Origin: an uncultured Collinsella sp.
GTDB taxonomy: Bacteria > Actinomycetota > Coriobacteriia > Coriobacteriales > Coriobacteriaceae
DNA length: 63,121 bases
NCBI GenBank assembly: GCA_934655755.1
Contig: CAKUHA010000007.1
Location: forward strand, 1-63,121
Direction of reading: 5' to 3'
The translations under genes and the position numbers were made by a program. Shown here piece after piece: positions 32,779 to 43,300 of this stretch. Positions within the stretch are counted from its first letter, which is position 1; the number at the start of each line of letters is the position of its first letter. Under the pieces are notes generated by a model. That model saw only the letters and a list, made by a program, of their open reading frames with translations. It ran no database searches and was not told the origin of the DNA.

Positions 32779-35205
32779 ATGAATAAGATCTTCGACAACA
32801 AGCAGGAGTTTACCGAGCTCTATCGCGACGCCGTCATGAGCATTAGCGGCAAGAGCGTCGAGGCCGCCAGCGACCTCGACCGCTTTAACGCCCTGGCCAA
32901 GCTCGTGGCCGAGAAGGCGCGCACCGTTGCCACCACCAGCGACGCCCGTGCGGCGGCCGAGGGCAAGAAGCGCGTGTACTACTTCTCGATCGAGTTTTTG
33001 ATCGGCCGCCTGCTCGACAACTACCTGCTCAACTTTGGCGTGCGCGACATGGTCGCCGAGGCGCTCGACGATATGGGCTTCGACCTGTCCGTCATCGAGA
33101 ACCAGGAGCCCGATCCGGCACTGGGCAACGGCGGCCTGGGCCGTCTGGCCGCGTGCTTCCTGGATTCCATGGCAGCCGAGGGCATTGCCGGCTACGGCAA
33201 CGGCATGCGCTATCGCTACGGCCTGTTTAAGCAGGAGATCGTCAACGGCAGCCAAGTGGAGGCAACCGACGAGTGGCTCACCCACGGCTATCCCTGGGAG
33301 GTCCGTCGTCAGGACAAGGCCGTAACCATCAAGTTTGGTGGCCGCGTTGAGGGCTTTGAGGAGGACGGCCGCACATTCTACCGCACGGTGGACACGCAGG
33401 ACATCTTGGCTGTTCCCTACGACATTCCCGTCGTGGGCTATGCCGGCGAGACCGTCAACAAGCTGCGCGTGTGGGCTGCCGAGCCGGTCGAGGAGCACTT
33501 TGACCTTGAGGCCTTCAACCGCGGCGACTACGCCCTGGCCGATGCCGAGCGCGCCGAGGCCGAGGCCATCAGCGCCATCCTCTACCCCAACGACGCCGGC
33601 GAGCACGGCCGTCTGCTGCGCCTGAAGCAGGAGTACCTGTTTGTTTCGGCCGGCATTTACAGCCTGCTCGACACCTTTGAGAAGGAGCACGGCGAGAACT
33701 GGGAGCTGCTGCCGCAGTTTGTGGCCATCCACACCAACGACACGCACCCCGCCATGTGCGGCCCCGAGCTCATGCGCATCCTCATCGACGAGAAGAAGCT
33801 CGAGTGGGACGACGCCTGGAACATCGTGACGCAGGTCGTGAGCTACACCAACCACACCATCCTGCCCGAGGCTCTGGAGAAGTGGCCCATCGGCACGTTC
33901 TCCAAGCTCCTCCCCCGCGTGTACCAGATCATCGACGAGATCAGCCGTCGTTGGCACGAGTCGTTCGACACCACGCAGGAAGGCTGGCAGGAGCGTCTGC
34001 GTCAGACCGCCATCCTGTGGGACGGCGAGATTCGCATGGCCAACCTGTCTGTGATCTGCAGCCACAGCGTCAACGGCGTGGCCAAGATCCACTCCGACAT
34101 CATCAAGAACATCGTGCTTAAGGACTTCTATGCCCTCACGCCCGAGAAGTTCAACAACAAGACCAACGGCATTTCGCACCGTCGCTTCTTTGCCGAGGCC
34201 AACCCCACCTACGCCAAGCTCGTGACCGAGGCCATTGGCGACGGCTGGCTCAAGGACGCCTTTGAGCTGGAGAAACTCAAGGAGTTCCAGAACGACAGCG
34301 AGTTCCTGAAGGCCGTGGGTGCCTCCAAGCGCGCCAACAAGGAGCGACTGGCCGCCTACGTTAAGGCCGAGACCGGTCTGGTCATCGACCCCAACACCGT
34401 CTTCGATGTTCAGGTGAAGCGCTTCCACGCCTACAAGCGCCAGCTCATGAACATCATGAAGGTGATGGACATCTACAACCGTCGCATCGCCGACCCCAAC
34501 TTCCACGTGACGCCGACGACCTTCATCTTTAGTGGCAAGGCGGCCTCGAGCTACACCTTCGCCAAGGAGACCATCCGCCTCATCAACTCCGTCGCCGAGG
34601 TCGTCAACAACGACCCGCGCGTCAACGAGGTCATGAAGGTCTGCTTTATTCCCAACTTCCGCGTGAGCAACGCCCAGCTCATCTACCCTGCCGCCGAGAT
34701 CTCTGAGCAGATCTCCACCGCCGGCAAGGAGGCCTCGGGCACGTCCAACATGAAGCTCATGATGAACGGCGCCATTACGCTGGGTACCCTCGACGGCGCC
34801 AACATCGAGATCGCCGACCTAGCCGGCCGCGAGAACGAGGCCATCTTTGGCCTGACCGCTCCCGAGGTCGAGCAGCTCTGGGCATCCAACAGCTACTTTG
34901 CGTGGGATACCCTCAACGGCGACCGCGAGCGTCTGGGCCGCGTGATGGACGAGCTCAAGGACAACACCTTTGCGGGTCTTTCGGGCAACTTCGAGAGCAT
35001 CTACAACGAGCTCATGAACAACAACGACCCCGACCTGGTTATGGCCGATTTCCGCAGCTACGTGGATGCGTGGGAGAAGCTCACGAACAGCTACGGCGAC
35101 CAGGAGACCTGGAACCGCAAGGCGCTGCTCAACACCGCGTCCTCGGGCTGGTTCTCGAGCGACCGCACCATTCGCGAGTACCGCGACGAGATCTGGCACG
35201 CGTAG
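32779..35205 (+). CDS. glgP: Glycogen/alpha-glucan phosphorylase
   Basis: The 808-residue GT35 enzyme releases glucose-1-phosphate from glycogen. It has GRLLDNYLLNFGV, ALGNGGLGRLAACFLDS, HTNDTHPAMCG and the PLP-lysine region EASGTSNMKLMMNGA. The length is normal. GGAAAGGA lies just before the ATG. The 90-nt gap after glgB contains a GC-rich stretch (CCCGCCCCGCCGGGGCG) that may form a weak hairpin. It is part of the same cluster as glgC, glgD and glgA. Confidence 0.93.
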   Translation: MNKIFDNKQEFTELYRDAVMSISGKSVEAASDLDRFNALAKLVAEKARTVATTSDARAAAEGKKRVYYFSIEFLIGRLLDNYLLNFGVRDMVAEALDDMGFDLSVIENQEPDPALGNGGLGRLAACFLDSMAAEGIAGYGNGMRYRYGLFKQEIVNGSQVEATDEWLTHGYPWEVRRQDKAVTIKFGGRVEGFEEDGRTFYRTVDTQDILAVPYDIPVVGYAGETVNKLRVWAAEPVEEHFDLEAFNRGDYALADAERAEAEAISAILYPNDAGEHGRLLRLKQEYLFVSAGIYSLLDTFEKEHGENWELLPQFVAIHTNDTHPAMCGPELMRILIDEKKLEWDDAWNIVTQVVSYTNHTILPEALEKWPIGTFSKLLPRVYQIIDEISRRWHESFDTTQEGWQERLRQTAILWDGEIRMANLSVICSHSVNGVAKIHSDIIKNIVLKDFYALTPEKFNNKTNGISHRRFFAEANPTYAKLVTEAIGDGWLKDAFELEKLKEFQNDSEFLKAVGASKRANKERLAAYVKAETGLVIDPNTVFDVQVKRFHAYKRQLMNIMKVMDIYNRRIADPNFHVTPTTFIFSGKAASSYTFAKETIRLINSVAEVVNNDPRVNEVMKVCFIPNFRVSNAQLIYPAAEISEQISTAGKEASGTSNMKLMMNGAITLGTLDGANIEIADLAGRENEAIFGLTAPEVEQLWASNSYFAWDTLNGDRERLGRVMDELKDNTFAGLSGNFESIYNELMNNNDPDLVMADFRSYVDAWEKLTNSYGDQETWNRKALLNTASSGWFSSDRTIREYRDEIWHA

Positions 35206-35309
35206 GGGTGCACACTCCCCTAGCCGCACGGCATTACCCGGCGGGCGCGAATAGGCTCCGTGCCCGCCGCTAATGGGTTTAGGAACATCGATGACAGAAG
35301 GAGAAATCG

Positions 35310-36458
35310 ATGAGTAAGAAAGAATGCATCGCGATGCTCCTCGCAGGAGGACAGGGCAGCCGATTGGGGGCACTCACCCAAAAGATCGCTAAGCCGGCGG
35401 TTAGCTTTGGTGGCAAGTTCCGCATTATCGACTTTTCGCTGTCCAACTGCTCCAACTCGGGCATCGACACGGTGGGCGTTCTGACGCAATATCGTCCCTA
35501 CCTGCTGCATGCCTATGTGGGCTCCGGCGAGGCTTGGGATCTGGACAGCCGCGACGGCGGCGTGTCTATCCTGCCGCCGTACGAGACGCAGACCGGCGGC
35601 GCCTGGTATGCGGGCACGGCCGACGCCATCACGCAGAACCTGGACTACATCAAGGCTAACGACCCCAAGTACGTCCTGATTCTTTCCGGCGACCACCTGT
35701 ATCGCATGGACTACCGCAAGATGCTCAAGACGCACATTGAGAACAACGCCGATCTTACGGTGAGCGTTATGCCCGTGCCGTGGGAGGAGGCCAGCCGCTT
35801 TGGCATCCTGACCACCGACCCCGAGGACGGCCGCATCACCAAGTTTACCGAGAAGCCCGAGAAGCCCGATTCGAACCTCGCGTCCATGGGCATCTACATC
35901 TTCTCGGCCGACGTGCTGATCGAGGCCCTCGAGGAAGACGCTCTGGACCAGCGCTCGAGCCACGACTTTGGCAAGGACATCATCCCCAAGCTGCTCGGCG
36001 AGGACAAGCGCCTGTACAGCTACGAGTTCCACGGCTTTTGGAAGGACGTTGGCACCATCGCCAGCTTCCACGAGACCTCGATGGACCTGCTGGGCAACAA
36101 CCCCGAGTTCGACCTCTTTGACAAGAGCTTCCCCATCATGTCCAACATCACCACGCGTCCGCCGCACTACATTGGTCCGGACGGCCGCCTGGACGACTGC
36201 CTGGTCTCCAACGGCTGCAAGATCTACGGCACCGCTCGCCACTCGATCCTTTCGACCGATGTCGTTATCGAAGAGCGCGCCGTGGTCGAGGACTCCGTGC
36301 TGCTGCCGGGTGCGCACGTTAAGAGCGGCGCGCACATCTGCCGCGCAATTTTGGGCGAGAACTCCACGGTCGAAGAGGGCGTGAAGCTCGGCTCTGTCGA
36401 TACCACCAAGGATACGGCCGTCGTTGGAAATGACGTCGTTATCGGGAAGGGGGAATGA
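35310..36458 (+). CDS. glgC: Glucose-1-phosphate adenylyltransferase, catalytic subunit
   Basis: It makes ADP-glucose from ATP and glucose-1-phosphate. The 382-residue protein has the nucleotide-binding [14 protein letters not shown], the substrate region [21 protein letters not shown], and the C-terminal left-handed beta-helix. AGAAGGAGAAATCG precedes the ATG. The next gene, glgD, begins 5 nt after its stop, which matches the two-subunit enzyme of Firmicutes. Confidence 0.93.
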   Translation: MSKKECIAMLLAGGQGSRLGALTQKIAKPAVSFGGKFRIIDFSLSNCSNSGIDTVGVLTQYRPYLLHAYVGSGEAWDLDSRDGGVSILPPYETQTGGAWYAGTADAITQNLDYIKANDPKYVLILSGDHLYRMDYRKMLKTHIENNADLTVSVMPVPWEEASRFGILTTDPEDGRITKFTEKPEKPDSNLASMGIYIFSADVLIEALEEDALDQRSSHDFGKDIIPKLLGEDKRLYSYEFHGFWKDVGTIASFHETSMDLLGNNPEFDLFDKSFPIMSNITTRPPHYIGPDGRLDDCLVSNGCKIYGTARHSILSTDVVIEERAVVEDSVLLPGAHVKSGAHICRAILGENSTVEEGVKLGSVDTTKDTAVVGNDVVIGKGE

Positions 36459-36462
36459 TCCG

Positions 36463-37590
36463 ATGATCAATCGCAAGGCCATCGGTTACATCACCGCTAA
36501 CTACTCTTCGACCTACGGCAGCGTGCTGCTTAAGGACCGCCCCATCGCGTCCGTCCCGTTTTTGGGCCGCTACCGCTTGATCGACTTTCCGCTGTCCAAC
36601 ATGATGAATGCCGGCATTAAGACCGTCGGCGTCGTCATGCCGGGTAACTACCGTTCGCTGATCGACCACGTGGGCTCGGGTAAGGACTGGGGCCTGGACC
36701 GCAAGAAGGGCGGCCTGTTCATGGTGCCCGGCAACGCGTATGGCACCACCAAGGGCGGCATGCGTTTCTTGCTGCGCGACATCATCTCCAACAAGACGCT
36801 GTTCCAGCGCTCGGAGAAGCCCTATGTCGTGATGATGGGCACCAACATCATCTTTAACATGGACCTCAACACCATCATCGAGGCGCACGAGAACTCCGGC
36901 GCCCAGATGACCGTGGTGTACTGCAAGGCCACGCGCAATGTCGATGACGAGACCAAGCTCGAGATTAACGAGAACGGCCGCCTGACGGGCGTGAGCGCCG
37001 GCGTCGTGTACGGCGACAACGCCTCCATGGACTGCTGCATCGTCAACCGCGAGACGCTGCTCGAGATCATCGACCACTACCAGGCCGCCGACTATCTGGA
37101 CCTGCTCGAGGCACTCCAGGGCGACTTTGGCAACATCGACGTGTGCAGCTACGAGTACAAGGGCGAGGTCGTGGGCGTGTTTAGCGAGAAGTCGCTGTAT
37201 CGCCGCAGCATGGATCTGCTCGACCAGACCGTGGCCGACCAGCTCTTCGACCCCGAGCGCCCGATCCTGACCAAGGCCCACGATGTGCCGCCCTCGCGCT
37301 ACGCGACCGGCAGCCACGCCTGCAACTCGATCATCTCGGCCGGCTGCATCATCAAGGGCACCGTGCGCAACTCGATTCTGTCGCGCGGCGTTGTAGTTGA
37401 GGAAGGCGCCTCGGTGACCAACTCGATCATCAACCAGAGCTGCATCATCAAGAGCGGCGCCCGCGTTGAGAACGCCATTCTGGACAAGAACAACGTGGTG
37501 CCCACCAACACCGAGCTTCGCGGTACGCCCGAGAACATCCTGGTGCTGGGCAAGGCTCCGTTAACTTCCGATACCACCATCGCTCGTTAA
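36463..37590 (+). CDS. glgD: Glucose-1-phosphate adenylyltransferase regulatory subunit GlgD
   Basis: I choose ATG 36463, with GGGAAGGGGGAA upstream, giving 375 residues. It resembles GlgC (RYRLIDFPLSNMMNAGI) but lacks the GG-x-G-x-R nucleotide loop at the N-terminus (ANYSSTYGSVLLKDRP instead). That is the mark of the non-catalytic GlgD subunit, which modulates GlgC activity. The C-terminal beta-helix is present. Confidence 0.9.
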   Translation: MINRKAIGYITANYSSTYGSVLLKDRPIASVPFLGRYRLIDFPLSNMMNAGIKTVGVVMPGNYRSLIDHVGSGKDWGLDRKKGGLFMVPGNAYGTTKGGMRFLLRDIISNKTLFQRSEKPYVVMMGTNIIFNMDLNTIIEAHENSGAQMTVVYCKATRNVDDETKLEINENGRLTGVSAGVVYGDNASMDCCIVNRETLLEIIDHYQAADYLDLLEALQGDFGNIDVCSYEYKGEVVGVFSEKSLYRRSMDLLDQTVADQLFDPERPILTKAHDVPPSRYATGSHACNSIISAGCIIKGTVRNSILSRGVVVEEGASVTNSIINQSCIIKSGARVENAILDKNNVVPTNTELRGTPENILVLGKAPLTSDTTIAR

Positions 37591-37680
37591 CATTGGCGTC
37601 GCATAATCGCACGTAAACGGTAGAATAGCCGCCCGGTTCGCGCCTGGCGGCTATTCTCGAATTGCAACATGGGAGACAAT

Positions 37681-40002
37681 ATGGCAGAAACCAGCAAAAA
37701 GATGCAGATCGTGTTTGCCTCGGCCGAGTGCGCACCGTTTGTTAAGACCGGTGGCCTGGGCGACGTGGCAGGCTCGCTGCCCTCGGCGCTTGTGCGCGCC
37801 GGCGCCGAAGTCATCGTGATGGTGCCCAAGTACGCCACTATCAAGGACGAGTACAAGGCGCAGATGGAGCACTTCTCCGACTTTTACGTGAGCCTGGGCT
37901 GGCGCAACGAGTACTGCGGACTCGAGAAGCTCGAGCACGACGGCGTCACCTATATGTTCATCGACAACGAGCGCTACTTTGCGCGCGACTATCCGTACGG
38001 CTTCTTTGACGACGGCGAGCGCTTTGCGTTCTTCTCCAAGGCCATCACCGAGAGCCTGCAGCACCTGCCGGCCGGCTTTGAGTGCGACATCCTGCACTGC
38101 AACGACTGGCAGACGGCACTGGCGCCCGTGTTCCTGCGCGAGTTCTACCAGGGCCTGCCGCTGTACGACCGCGTCAAGACCGTGTTCTCGATCCACAACG
38201 TGGCGTTCCAGGGCCAGTTTAGCGACACCGTGATGGAGGACATCCTGGGCGTGGCGCATATTCCGGCGGCCGCCTCGCAGCTGCGTTGCGACGCCTGCAG
38301 CGTCAACTACATGCTGGGCGCGCTGCGCTATGCCGACGCCATCACCACGGTAAGCCCCACCTATGCCAGCGAGATCCAAACGCCCGAATTTGGCGAGGGC
38401 CTGGACGGCGTGCTGCGCGAGCGTTCCTACGCACTGCAGGGCATTTTGAACGGCATCGATGTGGCGGGCTTTGACCCGGCGACCGACAAGCGCATTGCCG
38501 CCAACTACACGGTTGAGGACCGCTCCGGCAAGGCCGTGTGCAAGGCCAAGCTGCAGGAAGAGCTGGGGCTCGAGGTGCGCGACGACCGTCCGCTCATGGT
38601 TATGGTCACGCGTCTGACGCGCCAGAAGGGCATGGACCTGGTCATGTACGCGCTCGACCGCATTCTGGCCGGCGGCGTGCAGGTGGCGGTGCTGGGCACC
38701 GGCGACCGCGACTACGAGGATGGCCTGCGTTACTTCCAGGACAAGTACCCCGGCACCATGGCCGCGCGCATCGAGTTTGATCCGGCACTGTCGCAGCGTA
38801 TGTACGCCGCCGCCGACATGTTCCTGATGCCTTCGAAGTTTGAGCCCTGCGGCCTGTCGCAGATCATCGCCATGCGCTACGGCACCCTGCCCATCGTGCG
38901 CGAGACCGGCGGCCTGAAGGACACCGTGCAGCCGTACAACGAGTTTACCGGCGAGGGCACGGGCTTCTCGTTTAGCAACTTTAACGGCGACGAGATGGGC
39001 GATGCCGTGTTCCGCGCGGCCCGTCTGTTCTGGGACAACCGCGATGCGTGGAACCAGCTGGTCACGCAGGCCATGAGCCAGGACTTTAGCTGGACACGCT
39101 CGGCCGATAAGTATCTGGACCTGTACTTCTTTATGCATCCGGAGATTGAGAGGCCGGCGGCTGTGGTTGAGGCTGTGGTTGCTGAGGAGCCTGCTGCTGT
39201 TGAGGAGCCTAAGGCTGGGCCCGAGGTTGTGGCCGAGCCGGTTGTTGAGGCGTCCGTTGCTGTCGAGGAGCCTAAGGTTGAGGAGAAGCCGGTTGAGGCT
39301 ACTCCCGAGATAAAGGCCGAGGCCACAGCAGAGGCTGCTCCCGAGCCCGAGGCCAAGCCGGCTGCGAAGCCTGCCGCCAAGAAGACCACGGCTCGTAAGA
39401 CGACGGCCAAGAAGGCTACGACCGCGAAGACCGCCACCAAGACGACCGCTACCAAGGCAACGACCACGCGCAAGCGCACGGCTGCCACTGCCAAGAAGGC
39501 CGCCGAGACTGAGGCCACTCCCGAGGTAAAGGCTCCGGCAAAGACCGCTGCCAAGAAGACGACCGCGGCTAAGGCTACGACTGCCAAGAAGACTACGGCA
39601 ACGAAGACGACCACCAAGGCCGCCGCAAAGTCTGCTGCCAAGGTTGAGGAGACGCCCGTCGAGCCCAAGGCAGAGGCAAAGCCGGCCGCCAAGACCACCA
39701 CGCGCAAGCGCACCACGACGACGGCCAAGAAGACCACGGCAAAGGCAGCTGCTCCCAAGGCAGAGGCTAAGCCCGCTGCCACCAAAGAGGAGCCCAAGGC
39801 CGAGGTAAAGCCCAAGCCGGCACCGAAGGCCACCGAGGCTAAGACCGAGAGCAAGGCCGCTCCGAAGACTGAGGCCAAGGTTGAGGCAAAGGTCAAGCCC
39901 GCCAAGGAGACCCCGGTCTCCCCTGCCACTCCGGCCGAGGAAAAGGCCCCGTCCAAGAAGACCTCTGTCCGCAAGGCCACGGCCACCCGTAAGCGCCGCT
40001 AA
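37681..40002 (+). CDS. glgA: Glycogen synthase with a 280-residue low-complexity tail
   Basis: It adds glucose from ADP-glucose to glycogen. I choose ATG 37681, with GGGAG 5 nt upstream (773 residues). The GT5 domain spans about residues 1-485: ECAPFVKTGGLGDVAGSLP, HCNDWQTAL, TRLTRQKGMDL and FEPCGLSQIIAMRYG. From about residue 490 to the end follows first a Glu/Pro/Val-rich acidic segment, then long Lys/Ala/Thr-rich stretches (KKTTARKTTAKKATTAK), ending TRKRR. Ordinary GlgA stops near residue 480. GlgB in the same cluster has a shorter tail of the same type. Confidence 0.92.
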   Translation: MAETSKKMQIVFASAECAPFVKTGGLGDVAGSLPSALVRAGAEVIVMVPKYATIKDEYKAQMEHFSDFYVSLGWRNEYCGLEKLEHDGVTYMFIDNERYFARDYPYGFFDDGERFAFFSKAITESLQHLPAGFECDILHCNDWQTALAPVFLREFYQGLPLYDRVKTVFSIHNVAFQGQFSDTVMEDILGVAHIPAAASQLRCDACSVNYMLGALRYADAITTVSPTYASEIQTPEFGEGLDGVLRERSYALQGILNGIDVAGFDPATDKRIAANYTVEDRSGKAVCKAKLQEELGLEVRDDRPLMVMVTRLTRQKGMDLVMYALDRILAGGVQVAVLGTGDRDYEDGLRYFQDKYPGTMAARIEFDPALSQRMYAAADMFLMPSKFEPCGLSQIIAMRYGTLPIVRETGGLKDTVQPYNEFTGEGTGFSFSNFNGDEMGDAVFRAARLFWDNRDAWNQLVTQAMSQDFSWTRSADKYLDLYFFMHPEIERPAAVVEAVVAEEPAAVEEPKAGPEVVAEPVVEASVAVEEPKVEEKPVEATPEIKAEATAEAAPEPEAKPAAKPAAKKTTARKTTAKKATTAKTATKTTATKATTTRKRTAATAKKAAETEATPEVKAPAKTAAKKTTAAKATTAKKTTATKTTTKAAAKSAAKVEETPVEPKAEAKPAAKTTTRKRTTTTAKKTTAKAAAPKAEAKPAATKEEPKAEVKPKPAPKATEAKTESKAAPKTEAKVEAKVKPAKETPVSPATPAEEKAPSKKTSVRKATATRKRR

Positions 40003-40035
40003 TCCGGACGATCCAAAACTCAATCCTCAACAAAC

Positions 40036-40063
40036 AAGGGGGCGCCCCAGCCGGTGCCCCCTT
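40036..40063 (+). terminator. Terminator-like hairpin after glgA
   Basis: AAGGGGGC (40036-40043) pairs with GCCCCCTT (40056-40063). No strong T run follows directly. It lies 33 nt after the glgA stop, just before a longer palindrome. Confidence 0.6.
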
Positions 40064-40067
40064 CCCA

Positions 40068-40162
40068 GTAGATTTTTGGGACATGCCTTAAAATCTACCT
40101 TTTGACTTAGCGACCGAGCGCGTCATAAAAGGTAGATTTTAAGGCATGTCCCAAAAATCTAC
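40068..40162. repeat. Long near-perfect palindrome between glgA and the GH13-GH77 gene
   Basis: A 39-nt arm (40068-40106) and a 41-nt arm (40122-40162) are inverted copies differing by a 2-nt bulge. Each arm itself contains GTAGATTTT and AAAATCTAC in inverted orientation, so nested hairpins or a cruciform are possible. It begins with GTAGATTTTTGGGACATGCC. Confidence 0.8.
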
Positions 40163-40167
40163 CTAGG

Positions 40168-40185
40168 TTGGTAAAACGATTTTCT
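40168..40185 (+). promoter_or_regulatory. Operator-like TTGGTAAAACG site upstream of the GH13-GH77 gene
   Basis: TTGGTAAAACG followed by ATTTT resembles the sites at 30119-30132 and 30161-30184 upstream of glgB. A shared LacI-family regulator of glycogen and maltodextrin genes is inferred. The sequence from 40186 to 40309 should also contain the promoter; it has an inverted CCGTTC/GAACGG pair. Confidence 0.4.
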
Positions 40186-40309
40186 AGCACAACCGTTCGC
40201 CGATAGTGAACGGCTGTGGTTTATACAACTAAAGTGCAACGGATATACTTAGGAACTGTGCGTTAAGCCATGACCCGTTGGCCATGATTGTATAGAACTG
40301 GACCATACT

Positions 40310-43300
40310 ATGAGATTGATTCACAACAGCCGCCTGCCACAGTTTCGTACTCCGTTTGGCGCTGTGACCACTGGAACTACCCTTTCGCTCTCCGTTATTC
40401 TGGAGGATGCCAGTCCCGCGCAGGCAACGCTTACCCTGCGTACCTGGGTCGATGAAATCGGTGAGTCTCTGTATCCCATGACGCACGAGGGCGACGGCAT
40501 ATTTACCGTAGAGCTTGAGTGCACCGAGCCCTGTCTTATCTGGTACAGCTTTATCTGCAACATCGAAGGCCAGCCCGAGGTCCGCTTGGGCGCACCGCAA
40601 GGTCGCACCGGCGGCGAGGGCGTAACCTACGACTACGCCGAGGTACCTTCCTTCCAGATTACCGTCTACAAGCACCGCGAGAACCGTCCCACCTGGTACG
40701 AGCGCGGCATGGTCTACCAGATCTTCCCCGATCGCTACGCGCGCGACGAGCATTGGCGCGAGCGCACGCTGGCCGAGCTCGAAAAACCGCGTAAGGGCAT
40801 TCAGCGCCGCATAGTCGAGGACTGGAACGAACCACCGGTGTATGAGCGCGCGGAGGACGGCTCCATCAAGACCTGGGACTTCTACGGCGGCTCCCTCAAG
40901 GGCATCCAGGACGACCTGCCCCGCATCGCCGAGCTCGGCTTTACGGCTATCTATCTCAACCCCATCTTTGAGGCCGCAAGCAACCATCGCTACGACACGG
41001 CCGATTACACCAAGATCGACCCGATCCTGGGCACCGAGCAGGACTTTACCGAGCTGTGCGAGGCAGCCGAGAAGCTCGGCATTTCCATTATCCTGGACGG
41101 CGTCTTCAACCATACGGGCGACGACTCGATCTACTTTAACCGCTACGGCAACTATCCCGGCGTCGGTGCTTGGCAGAGTGAGGACTCGCCGTGGCGCGAT
41201 GCGTTTTATTTCCATGAGGACGGTTCGTATGACTGCTGGTGGGGCGTGGGCAACATGCCAGCCATCAACGAAAACTCCGAGCTTGTCCGTGAAAAGCTGC
41301 TGGGCAAGGACGGCGTGATTCGTAAGTGGCTGCGTGCCGGCGCCCATGGCTGGCGTCTGGACGTGGCCGACGAGCTTTCCGATGACTTCCTGGCCGAGAT
41401 CAAAAAGGCCGTGCTCGCCGAAAAGCCCGATGCACTGTTGCTCGGCGAAGTCTGGGAGGACGCCTCCAACAAGATTAGCTACGGCCATCTGCGCCGCTAC
41501 CTGCAGGGCTCGGAGCTCGACTCTGCTATGGATTACCCCTTCCGCGACATGGTCATCGGCTTTTTGATGGGCTACAAAAACGCTTACGAGGCCGCCGAGG
41601 ACATCGAGACCCTGCGCGAGAACTATCCGAGCGAGGCATTGTCCTGCGCGCTCAATCTGCTGTCGAGCCACGACCGCCCGCGCATCATCTCGGTGCTCGG
41701 CGGCGGCCCCGACGAGTCGCAGCTGCCCGAGTGCGAGCGCAGCAAGTGGCGCCTGGACGAGAATGCGATGGGCCTGGCCAAGAGCCGTTTTTGGCTTGCT
41801 ACGCTCATGCAGATGACCTTCCCCGGCGTGCCTTCGATTTACTACGGCGACGAGTACGGCCTGGAGGGCCTTACCGACCCGGGCAACCGCCGAACCCTGC
41901 CGACCAAGGAAGACCTGCACGACTTCGATACGCTCGCAATCGTCAAGAACGCTTCGGCCGTGCGCCGTGCGCTGCCGTTTATGATTGACGGCGAGATTAA
42001 GGCCTTCGCGCTCAATGACGAGGTGCTGGCCTACAACCGCACGGGCAAGGACGGCGAGTCCGCGACCGTCATCATCAACCGCAGCCTGCGTAATTCGCAT
42101 CGCGTGACGATTCCGGCGCTCGGCGAATGCGCGAGCGACGTCATTAGCGGTCACGAGTGCGAGATTCACAACGGCACGGTCACGCTCGACCTGTATCCGC
42201 TGGGTTCGTCGATCATCTATCACCATGCCGAGCAGCGCCTGCAGGAGCCGCTCGATCACGGCGCGGGCATCGTGTGCCACATCACCTCGGTGCCGACCGA
42301 CGACGGCAAGCCCGGTACGATTGGCGCGCCCACGCGTCGCTTTATCGACCATCTGGCCGCTATGGGCATGCGCTACTGGCAGGTCCTGCCCGTCAACCCG
42401 ACGGACTTCTTCCGCTCCCCTTATGCTGGGCCTTCGGCCTTTGCAGGTAATACTGACCTGCTGCCCGAGAGCCAAGAGGAGCTGGCGGCCGACTTTGCTG
42501 CCTGGAAGAACCACGGCGGCGAAGATGCCGACCCGCTGTACACCGCGTTTAAACATCGCAATGCCGATTGGCTCGAGAAGTACTGCGTCTACATGGCCGT
42601 CAAAAAACACTTTGAGGGTGAGTCGCGTCACGATTGGCCGGCCGATGTCGCGCGCTACAACGAGCATCTGATCGACGACAAGCGTTTCCACGACGAAGCC
42701 GAGCTGCAGGCGTACATGCAATATCGCTTTGACCTGGCCTGGTGCGAGCTTATGAACTATGCGCACAAGAAGGGCATCGAGGTCATCGGCGATATCCCGA
42801 TGTATGTCTCGGACGATTCGGCCGACGCGTGGAGCGAGCCCGAGAACTTCTGGCTGTCCGACACTGGTAAGGCGATTGAGATTTCGGGCGCGCCGCCCGA
42901 CAATTTTGCGCCCGAGGGCCAGGTGTGGGGCAACCCCACCTTCCGCTGGGAACACATGAAGGAGAACGGCTACCGCTGGTGGATGGACCGTCTGCGCCGC
43001 GCATTCTCGCTCTATGACCGTGTGCGTCTGGACCACTTCCTGGGCTTCCACAGCTACTTTAGTATCCCCGCGGGCAAGGCCTGTGCCGATGGCCGCTGGC
43101 TTGCGGGACCGGGCAAGGACCTGTTCCAAACCGCCTACGACGAGCTGGGTCCGCTCAACTTTATCGCCGAGGACCTGGGCTACCTGACGCCCGGTGTTCG
43201 CGCCATGGCATCGACCTGCGGTTTCCCCGGCATGGACGTGCTGGAGTTTAGCGATTACGACGTCCGCTGCGGCGTACATCCCACGCCCGGCAAGATTCTG

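Noticed and set aside
32707..34506. 599-residue minus-strand frame opposite glgP
   Set aside because: Shadow of a well-supported phosphorylase gene in high-GC DNA.
37651..40023. 790-residue minus-strand frame opposite glgA
   Set aside because: It is low-complexity Gly/Leu/Arg sequence created by the antisense of the Lys/Ala-rich tail and the synthase domain.
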